From contig NZ_QQZY01000001.1 in assembly GCF_003351045.1 (NCBI RefSeq), positions 186,001 through 250,000 on the forward strand: 64,000 nucleotides of DNA, written 5' to 3'. The stretch's first letter is position 1, and every line of letters starts with the position of its first letter. The position numbers and the translations under genes are program-made. Source of the stretch: Gaiella occulta. Its GTDB lineage: Bacteria; Actinomycetota; Thermoleophilia; Gaiellales; Gaiellaceae. Shown piece by piece: positions 54,426-63,417 of the stretch. A model generated the notes under the pieces. That model was given only the letters and a program-made list of their open reading frames with translations. It searched no databases and had not been told where the DNA came from.

Positions 54426-55991
54426 TTGGCCGCAGGCCCGGCAGTCGCCGAGAGGGAGAGGAGCCACGCGCTCCTCTCCCTTCGCGGCATCGACAAGCGC
54501 TTCTTCGGCGTCCAGGCGCTGCGCAAGGTCGACTTCGACGTGCACGAGGGCGAGGTGCACGCGCTCGTCGGAGAGAACGGCGCCGGGAAGTCGACCCTGA
54601 TCAAGATCATCGCCGGGGCGGAGCAGCCGGACGCGGGCGAGATCCACATCGACGGCGAGCGTGTCGAGATCACCTCGACGCAGCAGGCCTTCCGGCTCGG
54701 TGTCGTGACCGTCTACCAGGAGCCCCAGATCTTCCCCGACCTCTCCGTCGTCGAGAACGTCTTTCTCGGCCGCGAGCTGCGCGACCGCTTCGGCAGCGTC
54801 GACATGGGGGCGCAGCGGGAGCGAGTCCGCGAGCTGCTCTCGAGCCTCTATCTCGACCCCTCGCTCGACGGGCAGCGAATGGGCGACCTCAGCCTGGCCG
54901 AGCAGCAGCTCGTCCTGATCTGCAAAGCGCTCGCGCAGGACGCGCGCGTGATCATCTACGACGAGCCCTCTGCGATCCTGACGCAGCGCGAGACGGAGAC
55001 GCTGTTCGGCGTCATCCGTCAGCTGCGCGAGCGCGGCGTGGCGACGATCTACATCAGCCACCGCCTCGAGGAGATCTTCGAGATCGCCGACCGCGTGACG
55101 ATCCTCAAGGACGGCCAGGTGGTCGCAGCGCAGCCGCGCGGCGAGCTGACGGTCGGCCGGGTCGTCGAGCTGATGGCCGGCCGCAAGCTGCACGCCGCGA
55201 TCCCGCGCAAGCGGCCGGAGGGGGCCGACGTCGTCCTCCGCGTCCGCGGCCTGACGCGCGACGGGAAGTTCGAGGACGTGTGCTTCGAGGTCGCCCGCGG
55301 CGAGATCGTCGGCTTCTTCGGCCTGATCGGCTCGGGCGCGACCGATGTCGCGCACGCCCTCTACGGGATCGAGCCGCCCGACAACGGGACGATCGAGCTC
55401 GAGGGTCGCCCGGTCAGGGTCGGCAAGCCGCGCGACGCAGTCAGCCACGGCCTCGCCCTGCTCCCGAAGGATCGCAAAACGCAGGGGCTCTTCGCCCCGC
55501 TCTCCATCACCTACAACATCTGCGTCGGCAACTACCGGCTGCTCAGCCGGTTGCGGGTGCTCGTCTTCGCCGGCCGGGAGCGCGCCGTCGCCGGCCGGCT
55601 GATGAAGGCGCTCGCGGTCAAGGCGCCGAGCGCTGCGACGAAGGTGGGCGCGCTCTCGGGCGGAAACCAGCAGAAGGTCCTGCTCGCGCGCCAGCTCGTC
55701 GGCCGACCGAAGCTCATCATCCTCGACGAGCCGACGCGGGGCGTCGACGTCGAGACGAAGGGGGAGATCCACCGCCTGATCTTCGAGCTCGCCGACGGTG
55801 GCACCGCGGTCGTCGTGCTCAGCTCGGAGCTGCCCGAGGTGATGAAGCTCGCCGACCGGGTCCTCGTCGTGCGCAGCGGGCGGATCCACAGCAGCTACGC
55901 GCGCGGCGAGGCCGAGTCCGCCGTCGTCCTGCGCGCCGCGATTGGCGACAACGGCGCTGCAAACGGAGGGAGCCCCGATCGCGGTGCCTGA
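54426..55991 (+). CDS. rhaT: Rhamnose ABC transporter, double ATP-binding protein
   Basis: A 521-residue sugar-type double ATPase (RbsA/XylG/RhaT group). The first domain has Walker A GENGAGKST, signature LSLAEQQLVLI and Walker B IIYDEPSAIL. The second has a degenerate Walker A (GLIGSGATDV) with intact LSGGNQQKVLLARQL and DEPTRGVD. The start is TTG at 54426, directly after the rhaS stop, with no better start nearby. The C terminus overlaps the first permease gene. Confidence 0.88.
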   Translation: MAAGPAVAERERSHALLSLRGIDKRFFGVQALRKVDFDVHEGEVHALVGENGAGKSTLIKIIAGAEQPDAGEIHIDGERVEITSTQQAFRLGVVTVYQEPQIFPDLSVVENVFLGRELRDRFGSVDMGAQRERVRELLSSLYLDPSLDGQRMGDLSLAEQQLVLICKALAQDARVIIYDEPSAILTQRETETLFGVIRQLRERGVATIYISHRLEEIFEIADRVTILKDGQVVAAQPRGELTVGRVVELMAGRKLHAAIPRKRPEGADVVLRVRGLTRDGKFEDVCFEVARGEIVGFFGLIGSGATDVAHALYGIEPPDNGTIELEGRPVRVGKPRDAVSHGLALLPKDRKTQGLFAPLSITYNICVGNYRLLSRLRVLVFAGRERAVAGRLMKALAVKAPSAATKVGALSGGNQQKVLLARQLVGRPKLIILDEPTRGVDVETKGEIHRLIFELADGGTAVVVLSSELPEVMKLADRVLVVRSGRIHSSYARGEAESAVVLRAAIGDNGAANGGSPDRGA

Positions 55992-56988
55992 GCGGTCGGA
56001 GGCTGTCGCGACCGAGGGCGTGCTCCTGCCGCGCCTGCGCCGGCCCGGCTGGAGGCGGGCGATCGAGACGCGCGAGGCGTCGATCGTCGCCGTGCTCCTC
56101 GTGCTGGGGACGGTTCTCAGCATCGCCTACCCGCAGTTCCGTACCCTCGACAACGTCAACAACATCCTGCTCGCCGTGGCGCAGGTCGCCATCGTCGGCG
56201 TCGGCATGACGATGGTGATCGTCACCGGCGGGATCGACGTGTCCGTCGGCTCGGCGCTGGCCGTCTGCGCGGTCGTCGTCGGCCAGCAGGTCCAGGACGG
56301 CGCCGGCGTCCCGGGGGCGATCGCGGTCGGTGTCGCCGTCGGCACGGCGATCGGGCTCGTCAACGGCCTCCTGATCGCGTTCGGCCGCGTCCACTCGATC
56401 ATCATCACCTTCGGGATGCTGAACATCCTGCGGGTGGTCAGCTTCAAGGTCACCGGCGGGAGGTGGCTCTCGGGCCTGCCGGACACGCTCGGCTACTTCG
56501 GCAGCGGACGGCTCGCCGGTCTGCCCTTCGCCTGGTGGATCGCGATGGCGCTCGCCGCCGTGGCGACGTACTACCTGCGCTGCCGTCCGACGGGGCGGCA
56601 CCTCTACGCGCTCGGCGGCAACGCCGAGACCGCGCGGCTCGCGGGCGTCTCGGTGCTCAAGCGCACGATCTTCGTCTACACGATCACCGGCACGCTCGTC
56701 GGCGTCGCGTCCATCGTCTTCGTGGGCGGGACCGGCGTCGTGCAGACGAACGTCGGCGTCGGGTTCGAGCTCGACGTGATCGCCGCCGTCGTCATCGGCG
56801 GCACGAGCATCCTCGGCGGCAAGGGCACGGTGATCGGGACGCTGCTCGGGGCGCTGCTCGTTGGCACGATCCGCAACGCGCTCGTGATCGTCAACCTGTC
56901 GGCCCTCTACACGGGCCTGATCCTCGGCGCCCTGATCCTCGCGACGGTGGCGCTCGACCTGCTCCGGCGACGAAGGGTTGAGCAATGA
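55984..56988 (+). CDS. rhaP: Rhamnose ABC transporter permease 1
   Basis: A 334-residue membrane protein with eight to ten hydrophobic helices of the RbsC/RhaP type. Signatures are MVIVTGGIDVSVGSALAVCAVV, GLVNGLLIAFGRVHSIIITFGML and the coupling loop GNAETARLAGVSVLKRTIFVYT. GTG at 55984 gives a length close to E. coli RhaP. An in-frame TTG at 55942 would add 14 residues and overlap the ATPase gene more deeply. The stop overlaps the next ATG. Confidence 0.85.
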   Translation: MPERSEAVATEGVLLPRLRRPGWRRAIETREASIVAVLLVLGTVLSIAYPQFRTLDNVNNILLAVAQVAIVGVGMTMVIVTGGIDVSVGSALAVCAVVVGQQVQDGAGVPGAIAVGVAVGTAIGLVNGLLIAFGRVHSIIITFGMLNILRVVSFKVTGGRWLSGLPDTLGYFGSGRLAGLPFAWWIAMALAAVATYYLRCRPTGRHLYALGGNAETARLAGVSVLKRTIFVYTITGTLVGVASIVFVGGTGVVQTNVGVGFELDVIAAVVIGGTSILGGKGTVIGTLLGALLVGTIRNALVIVNLSALYTGLILGALILATVALDLLRRRRVEQ

Positions 56989-57992
56989 TCCAGGCGCGTG
57001 CGGGGCGGCGTCCCCGTGTCGACCTGAGCCCGTCCGCGCTCCTGCGCTTCCTGCTCGTCGAGCGGACGGCACTGCTGTTGATCCTGCTCGGCGGCCTGGT
57101 CGCGTTCAACGCGAGCTTCGTCGTCGAGTTCTTCACCTACAACAACCTCGTCGGCAGCACCGCCTTCGCGGTCGAGGTCGGGATCCTCGCGCTCGCGCAG
57201 CTGATCGTGATCGTCACCGGCCGCGGCGCGATCGACCTCTCCGTCGGCTCGGCGGTGAGCCTCGCGAGCGTCTTCTTCGGCGAGCTCGTTGCGAGCCACC
57301 GGGTCGGTCTCTGGCCGGCGGTGCTCCTGACCGTGCTCTTCGGCACCTTCCTCGGCGCGATCAACGGTTTCTTCGTCGCCGTCGCGGGCCTGCCCGCGCT
57401 GATCGTGACGCTGGCGACGCTGTTCGCGTACGGCTCGCTCGCGGTTGTGATCACGAACACGGTGCCGATTTCCGACCTGCCGCCGCGGCTGTACGACCTC
57501 GCGCTCTACTGGCAGGGGATCCCCCGGCAGACGCTCCTCGTCTACCTGCCGGCTATCGTGACGGTCTGGTTCATGCTCCGTTTCACCGTCTTCGGGCGGC
57601 ACCTGTACGGGCTCGGCACGAACGCCCTCGCCGCTCGCTTCGCGGCGGGACCGGTCGTGCTCGGGCGCTTCTCGGCGTTCGCGATCTCCGGAATGCTGGC
57701 CGCGATAGTCGCGATCGTGACCTCGGCCCGCTTCGCGAGTGCGCGTCCGGACGCCGGCTTCGGCCTCGAACTCCAGTCGATCACGATCGCCGTCCTCGGC
57801 GGCGTCGCGATCACCGGCGGCGCCGGGGCGGTGCCGCCGGTCGTGATCGCCACGGTGTTAATCACGCTCGTCAACAACGGCATGAACCTCGCTAGCATCG
57901 ACCCGATCTGGCAGCAGGCGGCGCTGGGCGGAATTCTCGTCGGGAGCGCGCTCCTCAACAGCTTCGCGCAGCGGCGCTACGGAGCGTCATGA
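56985..57992 (+). CDS. rhaQ: Rhamnose ABC transporter permease 2
   Basis: A 335-residue membrane protein paired with RhaP. It shows LIVIVTGRGAIDLSVGSAVSLASV, INGFFVAVAGLPALIVTLATLFAYG and the coupling loop GTNALAARFAAGPVVLGRFSAFAISG. Two related permeases in tandem is the usual rhamnose importer layout. The ATG overlaps the rhaP stop (ATGA), and its stop overlaps the next gene in the same way. Confidence 0.88.
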   Translation: MIQARAGRRPRVDLSPSALLRFLLVERTALLLILLGGLVAFNASFVVEFFTYNNLVGSTAFAVEVGILALAQLIVIVTGRGAIDLSVGSAVSLASVFFGELVASHRVGLWPAVLLTVLFGTFLGAINGFFVAVAGLPALIVTLATLFAYGSLAVVITNTVPISDLPPRLYDLALYWQGIPRQTLLVYLPAIVTVWFMLRFTVFGRHLYGLGTNALAARFAAGPVVLGRFSAFAISGMLAAIVAIVTSARFASARPDAGFGLELQSITIAVLGGVAITGGAGAVPPVVIATVLITLVNNGMNLASIDPIWQQAALGGILVGSALLNSFAQRRYGAS

Positions 57993-58783
57993 GCGGGGCG
58001 GGGAACAGCGGCGCGGCGCGGCTCGAAAAGCTGGTCGCCCTTTCGCGCGCGCTCGGCCGGCCCGAGCGCGACTACGTCATCCTCGCCGAGGGAAACACGT
58101 CGGCGCTGCTCGAGGACGGCTCCTTCCTCGTCAAGGCGAGCGGCGCCCGGCTCGACGGCATCGAGGCCCGCGACTTCGTGCGGCTGCGGCTCGCGCCGCT
58201 GCTCGAGGCCGTGCTCGACGATGGTGAGCTCGCCGAGACGGAGGTGCGGGAGCTGCTTCGCGCCGCGCGCGTCGAGCCCTCGCCGGGGCCCGGCGAGCCG
58301 TCGATCGAGACGTTCGTGCACGTGGTCGCGCTCGGGCTCGGCAGTGGGCGCTACGTCGCGCACACCCATCCGACCGTCCTCAACGGTCTTCTCTGCGCAG
58401 CCGCCGCGGAGGAGATCTTCTCCGGCCCCCTCTTCCCCGACGAGGTCGTCGTGTGTGGCCCGGCGTCCCTCTACGTTCCTTACTTCGAGCCGGGGCTCGC
58501 GGTCGCCCGCGCCCTTGCGCCGCGGCTGCGCGCGTTCGTCGACCAATACGGCGAGCCTCCGCGGGCGATTCTGCTCGGCAACCACGGCCTCGTCGCTCTC
58601 GGGCAGTCGGTCGCGGAGGCAGAGGCGGTGACGGCGATGGCGGTCAAGGCGGCGCGGATTCGCGCGGGTGCGATTGCCGCCGGCGGCGCCCGCACGCTGG
58701 CGGCCGTGAGCGTGGCGGAGCTCGCCGGCCGCGCCGACGAGCTCGAGCGGCGCGCCCGGCTCGCTGGTGAGCAGGTGCCGTGA
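57989..58783 (+). CDS. Class II aldolase/adducin-family protein
   Basis: A 264-residue zinc aldolase-fold protein: N-terminal LAEGNTSALLEDGSFLVKASG (phosphate-binding type), a zinc His pair in YVAHTHPTVLNGL, and the third His region GNHGLVALGQSV. Relatives are fuculose-1-phosphate aldolase, ribulose-5-phosphate 4-epimerase and decarboxylating versions. The operon already encodes a rhamnulose-1-phosphate aldolase at 60956, so this one probably acts on a different phosphorylated ketose. Overlaps both neighbours by 4 bp. Confidence 0.82.
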   Translation: MSGAGNSGAARLEKLVALSRALGRPERDYVILAEGNTSALLEDGSFLVKASGARLDGIEARDFVRLRLAPLLEAVLDDGELAETEVRELLRAARVEPSPGPGEPSIETFVHVVALGLGSGRYVAHTHPTVLNGLLCAAAAEEIFSGPLFPDEVVVCGPASLYVPYFEPGLAVARALAPRLRAFVDQYGEPPRAILLGNHGLVALGQSVAEAEAVTAMAVKAARIRAGAIAAGGARTLAAVSVAELAGRADELERRARLAGEQVP

Positions 58784-59454
58784 GCAGGCGGCGGGAGATT
58801 GTGTTCCTGGACGTGGGCGGGCCGATCTACGACGACGTCTGGTATGCGCGTGCTCTGCTCGGGGCGCTGCGCGAGCTCGGTGCCGAGGTCACCGAGGAGG
58901 ACTTCTGGCGCGAGTACGACGGCTGTCGGCGGGCGCAGGCCGGGATTCGGCGGGCGCTTGCGGCGCGGTTCCTCGGAGCGGGCGCCGATGTCGTGGAGCT
59001 CTCCGCGCGCGCGAGGCGGCGGTGGCGCTATCCGCCCGAGGCGCTCTACGCCGACGTCCGTCCGGCCCTCGAGCGGCTCGCTTCGCGTTATCGGCTCGGC
59101 GTGCTCGCCAACCAGCCGGACACGACGCGCTCGGCGCTCGAGCGCGACGGCATCGCCCTCCTCTTCGACGTCTGGGTCATCTCCGACGAGATCGGGCGCG
59201 AGAAGCCGGACCCCCGCATCTTCGCCCACGCGCTCAGCGTGGCCGGGTGCGAGGCGGGCGAGGCGACGTACGTCGGCAACCGGCTCGACATCGACATCCG
59301 GCCCGCGAAGTCGGCGGGTCTGCGGTCGGTCTGGATCCTCCGCGGCGAGGCGCCGCCGGAGCCGACGGCCGAGCAGCTCGCCGAGCCGGACGCCGTCATC
59401 CGCTCGCTCGCTGAGCTCCCGGACGCGCTCGAGCGACTGGCGGTGGCGCGATGA
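58780..59454 (+). CDS. HAD-superfamily hydrolase with atypical motif I
   Basis: A 224-residue HAD protein. Motif I is FLDVGGPIYDD: the nucleophile Asp is present, but the second Asp of DxD (the acid/base of phosphatases) is Gly. Motif II VLANQP, motif III Lys in GREKPDPRIF and motif IV YVGNRLDIDI are conserved. A helical cap (about 20-85) follows motif I. It may be a phosphatase using an alternative acid, a dehalogenase-like or a non-catalytic member. It is embedded in the operon between the aldolase and the second kinase, with 4-bp overlaps. Confidence 0.8.
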   Translation: MSRRREIVFLDVGGPIYDDVWYARALLGALRELGAEVTEEDFWREYDGCRRAQAGIRRALAARFLGAGADVVELSARARRRWRYPPEALYADVRPALERLASRYRLGVLANQPDTTRSALERDGIALLFDVWVISDEIGREKPDPRIFAHALSVAGCEAGEATYVGNRLDIDIRPAKSAGLRSVWILRGEAPPEPTAEQLAEPDAVIRSLAELPDALERLAVAR

Positions 59455-60944
59455 GCGAGGCGGTGCGCTCGGGGATCGCGGCCGGCGTCGACGTGGCGAC
59501 GCAAGGCGTCCGCGTCGCTTGCGTCGACGAGCGAGGGCGGACGGTCGCCTCGGCGGCCGTCGCGCTGCCTCCGCCGCGGCGCCCGGCGCCCGGCTGGGCC
59601 GAGCAGGACGCGCGGGCCTGGTGGCCGGCCGCCGCGGAGGCGCTCCGGCGCGCCACCGGCGCGCTCGGTCCCGACCGCGGGCGGATCGTCGCGGTTGCCG
59701 CCGCGACGACGTCCGGCACGGTCGTGCTCGCCGACAGCGCCGGCGAGCCGGTCGGCCCGGCGCTCCTCTACGACGACCGACGCGCGGCCGTCGAGGCCGA
59801 GCGTGCGCAGGAGCTCGGCCGGGAGCGCTGGGAGGCGCTAGGTCTCCGCATCGGCCCGTCGTTCACGATCGCCAAGCTCGCGTGGCTCGCGCGGCGGGGA
59901 GCCCTTGTCGGCGTGGCACATGCCTGGGGCGAGTCCGATCTCGTCGTCGCCAGGCTGCTCGGCGAGCCACCGCCGACGGACTGGAGCCACGCGCTGAAGA
60001 GCGGCTACGACCTGCTGCGGCGCGAGTGGCCGTCCGAGGTCTACGAGGCCCTCGGGGTGCCGGCGCGTCTGCTGCCGCGGGTGCAGCCGCCGGCGAGCCT
60101 CGCCGGCCGCGTCTGCGCGGCGGCCGCGCGCGAGACGGGGCTGCCGGAGGGCTGCGAGGTTCGGCTCGGGATGACGGACGGCTGCGCCGCGCAGCTCGCG
60201 GGTGGCGCCGTGTCGCCGGGCCGGTTCGTCAGCGTGCTCGGGACGACGCTCGTGATCAAGGGCGCCACGAGAGAGCTCGTCCGCGATCCGGCCGGCGTCG
60301 TCTACAGCCACCTCCACCCGGACGGCTGGTGGCTGCCGGGCGGCGCCTCGAACACGGGCGGCGAGGCGCTCGCCGCGCGTTACGCCGGCGCCGACCTGGC
60401 CGCGCTCGACCGCGCGGCCGCCGCGCGCGGCCCGGCGGCCTGCCTCTCCTACCCGCTCGTCCGCTCGGGCGAGCGCTTTCCCTTCCTCGCGCCGACGGCC
60501 GAGGGCTTCGTCGTCGGCGAGCCCGTGGACGAGGTCGAGGCCTACCGGGCCGCGCTCGAGGGCGTCGCCTTCCTCGAGCGCCTCGCCTACGATCACCTGA
60601 GCGCGCTCGGGGCGTCCCCCGAGGGACCGATCGCGACCGCCGGCGGCGCGAGCAGAAGCCGCGTCTGGAACCGCATCCGCGCCACCGTGCTCGGCCGGCC
60701 GCTCGCCGTCCCCGCGAGCCCGACGTCGGCATTCGGCGCGGCCCTGCTCGCCGCCGCCGGGACGATGCACGAGAACCTGACCGCGGCCGCGGCTGCGATG
60801 GTCGAGATCCGGGAGGAGGTCGCGCCCGAGGAGCGCGAGGAGGCGGCACTGCGCGAGAGTTACGCTCGCTTCGTCGAGGAGCTGCGCGGTCGTGGCTGGC
60901 TCGGCGGGACGGCGGTACGGGAACCCGCGACAAGCGCGATCTGA
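59451..60944 (+). CDS. FGGY-family sugar kinase (xylulokinase/ribulokinase-like)
   Basis: A second FGGY kinase in the operon, 497 residues. The N terminus GVDVATQGVRVACVDERGRT is the phosphate loop, followed by PGWAEQDARAWW, LYDDRRA, MTDGCAAQLAGGAVSPG and SVLGTTLVIKG. GGASRSRVWNRIRATVLG is the adenosine segment. It is closer to xylulokinase-like members than to RhaB; the usual D of the substrate site (YDDRR) is kept. The substrate is unknown; it may feed the class II aldolase two genes upstream. ATG overlaps the HAD stop. Confidence 0.82.
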   Translation: MSEAVRSGIAAGVDVATQGVRVACVDERGRTVASAAVALPPPRRPAPGWAEQDARAWWPAAAEALRRATGALGPDRGRIVAVAAATTSGTVVLADSAGEPVGPALLYDDRRAAVEAERAQELGRERWEALGLRIGPSFTIAKLAWLARRGALVGVAHAWGESDLVVARLLGEPPPTDWSHALKSGYDLLRREWPSEVYEALGVPARLLPRVQPPASLAGRVCAAAARETGLPEGCEVRLGMTDGCAAQLAGGAVSPGRFVSVLGTTLVIKGATRELVRDPAGVVYSHLHPDGWWLPGGASNTGGEALAARYAGADLAALDRAAAARGPAACLSYPLVRSGERFPFLAPTAEGFVVGEPVDEVEAYRAALEGVAFLERLAYDHLSALGASPEGPIATAGGASRSRVWNRIRATVLGRPLAVPASPTSAFGAALLAAAGTMHENLTAAAAAMVEIREEVAPEEREEAALRESYARFVEELRGRGWLGGTAVREPATSAI

Positions 60945-60955
60945 GAGGTGGGGAG

Positions 60956-63091
60956 ATGACCAACCAGTCGGAGAGGAGGGTCGAGAGCGGCGCGAGCACC
61001 GGCGGCATCCCGAGTCCCGCCGATCTGTGGGATGCGGCCGCCGCCGCGGGCCTGAGCGGCGTCGAGGAGGTCGTGTACCGCTCAAACCTGCTCGGCGCCG
61101 ACCGCGCGCTCGCCAACCAGGGCGGCGGGAACACGTCGGCAAAGGGCGTCACGGTCGACCACGCCGGCCGTGAGACGCGGACGCTGTGGGTCAAGGGGTC
61201 GGGCACCGACCTCGCGACGATCACCGCTGTCGGCTTCGCCGCGCTGCGCGTGGACGAGATCCTGCCGCTCCGCGCGCGCGCGCGCATGGACGACGGGGAG
61301 ATGGTCGACCACCTGCGGCGCTGCGCGCTCGCGCCCGACCAGCCCCGACCGTCGATCGAGGCGCTCCTGCACGCGTTCGTCCCGGCCGCTCACGTCGACC
61401 ACACCCATCCGGACGCGATCATCGCCCTCACCTCGTCGCCGAACGGGCACCGGCTCGTCGAGGAGGCCTTTGGTGACGAGGCGGTCTGGCTCGGGTATCA
61501 GCGGCCGGGCTTCGACATGTCGAGGCGGATCGCCGAGCTCCTCGAGGCGAGCCCGAGTGCGCGCGCCGTCCTGCTCGAGAAGCATGGCCTCGTCACGTGG
61601 GGCGAGACGAGCGAGGAGGCCTACCACAACACGCTCGAGTTCGTCGCGCGCGCGGCCGAGGCGCTCAACGCTGCCGCGGGCGACCGCTTCGGCCTGGGTG
61701 GGCAGCGCGTACGATCGCTCGACGACCGCGAGGCCGAGGACCTGCTCGCCGCATCCCTGCCGGCGCTGCGTGGCGCGCTACTCGCGGACACTGACGGCCT
61801 CGTGCTCGAGGTCGACCGCAGCGCCGCGTCCGTCTCCTTTGTCTCGTCCCAGCGCGGCCCCGCGGTCAGCCAGGTGGGTGCTCCCTGCCCCGACCACCTC
61901 ATCAACACCAAGCACAAGCCGCTCGTCGTGGACTTCGACCCCGACCGGCACTCGGCCGCGGACCTGGCGGAGGCGTTCCGGCGCGGCGTCGAGGAGTACG
62001 CGGCCTGGTACCGCGAGTACTACGAGCGGAACCTCACCGACGAGAGCCGGCCTTTCCCGATCGACCCGGCGGGCCCGCGCGTCGTCCTCGTCCCCGGGGT
62101 CGGGATCGTGGCGAGCGGCGCCGACGCCGGCAGGGCACGGTTCTCGCGCGACCTCTACCAGCGGGCCGTCGTCGTCGAGGCCGCGGCCGAGGCGGCGGGC
62201 GGCTTCCGCTCGCTGAGCGAGGCGGAGGCGTTCGCGGTCGAGTACTGGCCGCTCGAGCGCTACAAGCTTACGCAGGCGCCGCCGCGCGGCGAGCTCGCCG
62301 GCAAGATAGCCCTCGTCACGGGCGGTGCAAGCGGGATCGGCCGCGCGGCGGCGCGGCGGCTCGCGGAGCTCGGCGCGCACGTCGTCGTGGCCGACCTGAA
62401 CGTGGAGGGCGCTAGCGCGGTGGCGCAGGAGATCTGCGAGCGCCGGGGCGGGCGTCGCGCGCTCGCCGTCCCCGTCGACGTGACGAGCGAGGAGGCGGTC
62501 GCCGAGATGGTGCGGCAGGCTGTGCTCTCCTACGGCGGCCTCGACATTCTCGTCTGCTCCGCCGGGATCTCCACGAGCGCGGCGATCACCGAGACGACCG
62601 TGGCCGACTGGGAGCGGAACTACTCGATCCTCGTCCGCGGCTATTTCCTGGCCGCGCGCGAGGCCTTCCGCGTGCTCATCGAACAGGGCGCCGGCGGATC
62701 GATCGTCTTCGTCGGGTCGAAGAACGCGCTCGTCGCTGGCAAGAACGCAGCCGCCTACTCGTCCGCCAAAGCGGCGACCCTGCACCTCGCGCGCTGTCTG
62801 GCCGAGGAGGGCGGGTCGTGCGGGATCCGCGTCAACACGGTGAACCCCGACGCGGTGATCGAGGGCTCGAGCATCTGGTCCTCGGACTGGCAGGCCGCGC
62901 GCGCGAGGACGTACGGCGTGAGCGAGGAGGAGCTGCCCGCGTTCTACCGCGCGCGGACGACGCTCGGCGTCAACGTCGACGCCGAGGACGTGGCCGAGGC
63001 GATCGTCTTCTTCGCCAGCAACCGCTCGTCGAAGTCGACGGGCAACGTCGTCAACGTGGATGGGGGGGTCGCCGCCGCCTACCCGCGCTGA
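60956..63091 (+). CDS. rhaEW: Bifunctional rhamnulose-1-phosphate aldolase / lactaldehyde dehydrogenase
   Basis: A 711-residue fusion. The aldolase half (about 1-420) has RSNLLGADRALANQGGGNTS, zinc-site VDHTHPDAIIAL and EKHGLVTWG. The dehydrogenase half (about 440-711) is an SDR with TGGASGIGRAAARR near residue 454 and a YSSAK catalytic pair near 601. Together they split rhamnulose-1-phosphate to DHAP and L-lactaldehyde and oxidise the latter. The frame stays open for over 2 kb upstream, but homology and a purine-rich GAGAGGTGGGGAG leader fix the ATG at 60956. Last gene of the operon. Confidence 0.9.
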   Translation: MTNQSERRVESGASTGGIPSPADLWDAAAAAGLSGVEEVVYRSNLLGADRALANQGGGNTSAKGVTVDHAGRETRTLWVKGSGTDLATITAVGFAALRVDEILPLRARARMDDGEMVDHLRRCALAPDQPRPSIEALLHAFVPAAHVDHTHPDAIIALTSSPNGHRLVEEAFGDEAVWLGYQRPGFDMSRRIAELLEASPSARAVLLEKHGLVTWGETSEEAYHNTLEFVARAAEALNAAAGDRFGLGGQRVRSLDDREAEDLLAASLPALRGALLADTDGLVLEVDRSAASVSFVSSQRGPAVSQVGAPCPDHLINTKHKPLVVDFDPDRHSAADLAEAFRRGVEEYAAWYREYYERNLTDESRPFPIDPAGPRVVLVPGVGIVASGADAGRARFSRDLYQRAVVVEAAAEAAGGFRSLSEAEAFAVEYWPLERYKLTQAPPRGELAGKIALVTGGASGIGRAAARRLAELGAHVVVADLNVEGASAVAQEICERRGGRRALAVPVDVTSEEAVAEMVRQAVLSYGGLDILVCSAGISTSAAITETTVADWERNYSILVRGYFLAAREAFRVLIEQGAGGSIVFVGSKNALVAGKNAAAYSSAKAATLHLARCLAEEGGSCGIRVNTVNPDAVIEGSSIWSSDWQAARARTYGVSEEELPAFYRARTTLGVNVDAEDVAEAIVFFASNRSSKSTGNVVNVDGGVAAAYPR

Positions 63092-63360
63092 GCTCCGGCC
63101 TTGCCGAGGTCGATGTCGAGGAGTCCGGCCGGGCCCGACGACGACGTCCCGGGCGCGCGCGGTACTCGCCGAGCGCGACGCACTCCGGCGTCCAGACGAC
63201 GCCGCGAACCTCGCCTCCGGCGGGGCGGCGACGGCGACCGTCGCGAGCAGGAGGTCGAGCGGTCGGACCGGCTCCATCCGCACGATCCTGCGCCCGAGAG
63301 CCGGTGCGGGTGAAGCAGGGGTTGCCCCTCCGGTCGAGGCCGTCGGGACGAGCATGTGTG
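63079..63360 (-). pseudogene. Probable decayed coding frame, downstream of phosphoribulokinase
   Basis: The 326-bp gap between rhaEW and the phosphoribulokinase has no intact gene. On the minus strand, coding-like stretches with G/C-rich third positions continue one another in different frames: ALGRRIVRMEPVRPLDLLLA, then GEVRGVVWTPECVALGEYRA, then GPAGLLDIDLGKAGAQRG to a TAG at 63081-63079. At least two frame changes are needed to join them. No family is recognised. It could be a young pseudogene or an assembly indel artefact; its end overlaps the rhaEW 3' end by 13 bp. Confidence 0.35.
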
Positions 63361-63417
63361 CTCCCTCATGCCCGAACCGGAAGCGCAGGCGGATCCGCGC
63401 GCCCGAGTCGGCACCCG

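Noticed and set aside
58799-60955. A 2-kb upstream extension of the rhaEW frame
   Set aside because: The extension overlaps the HAD and FGGY genes in another frame, is arginine-rich, and homology to the aldolase begins at the ATG at 60956.
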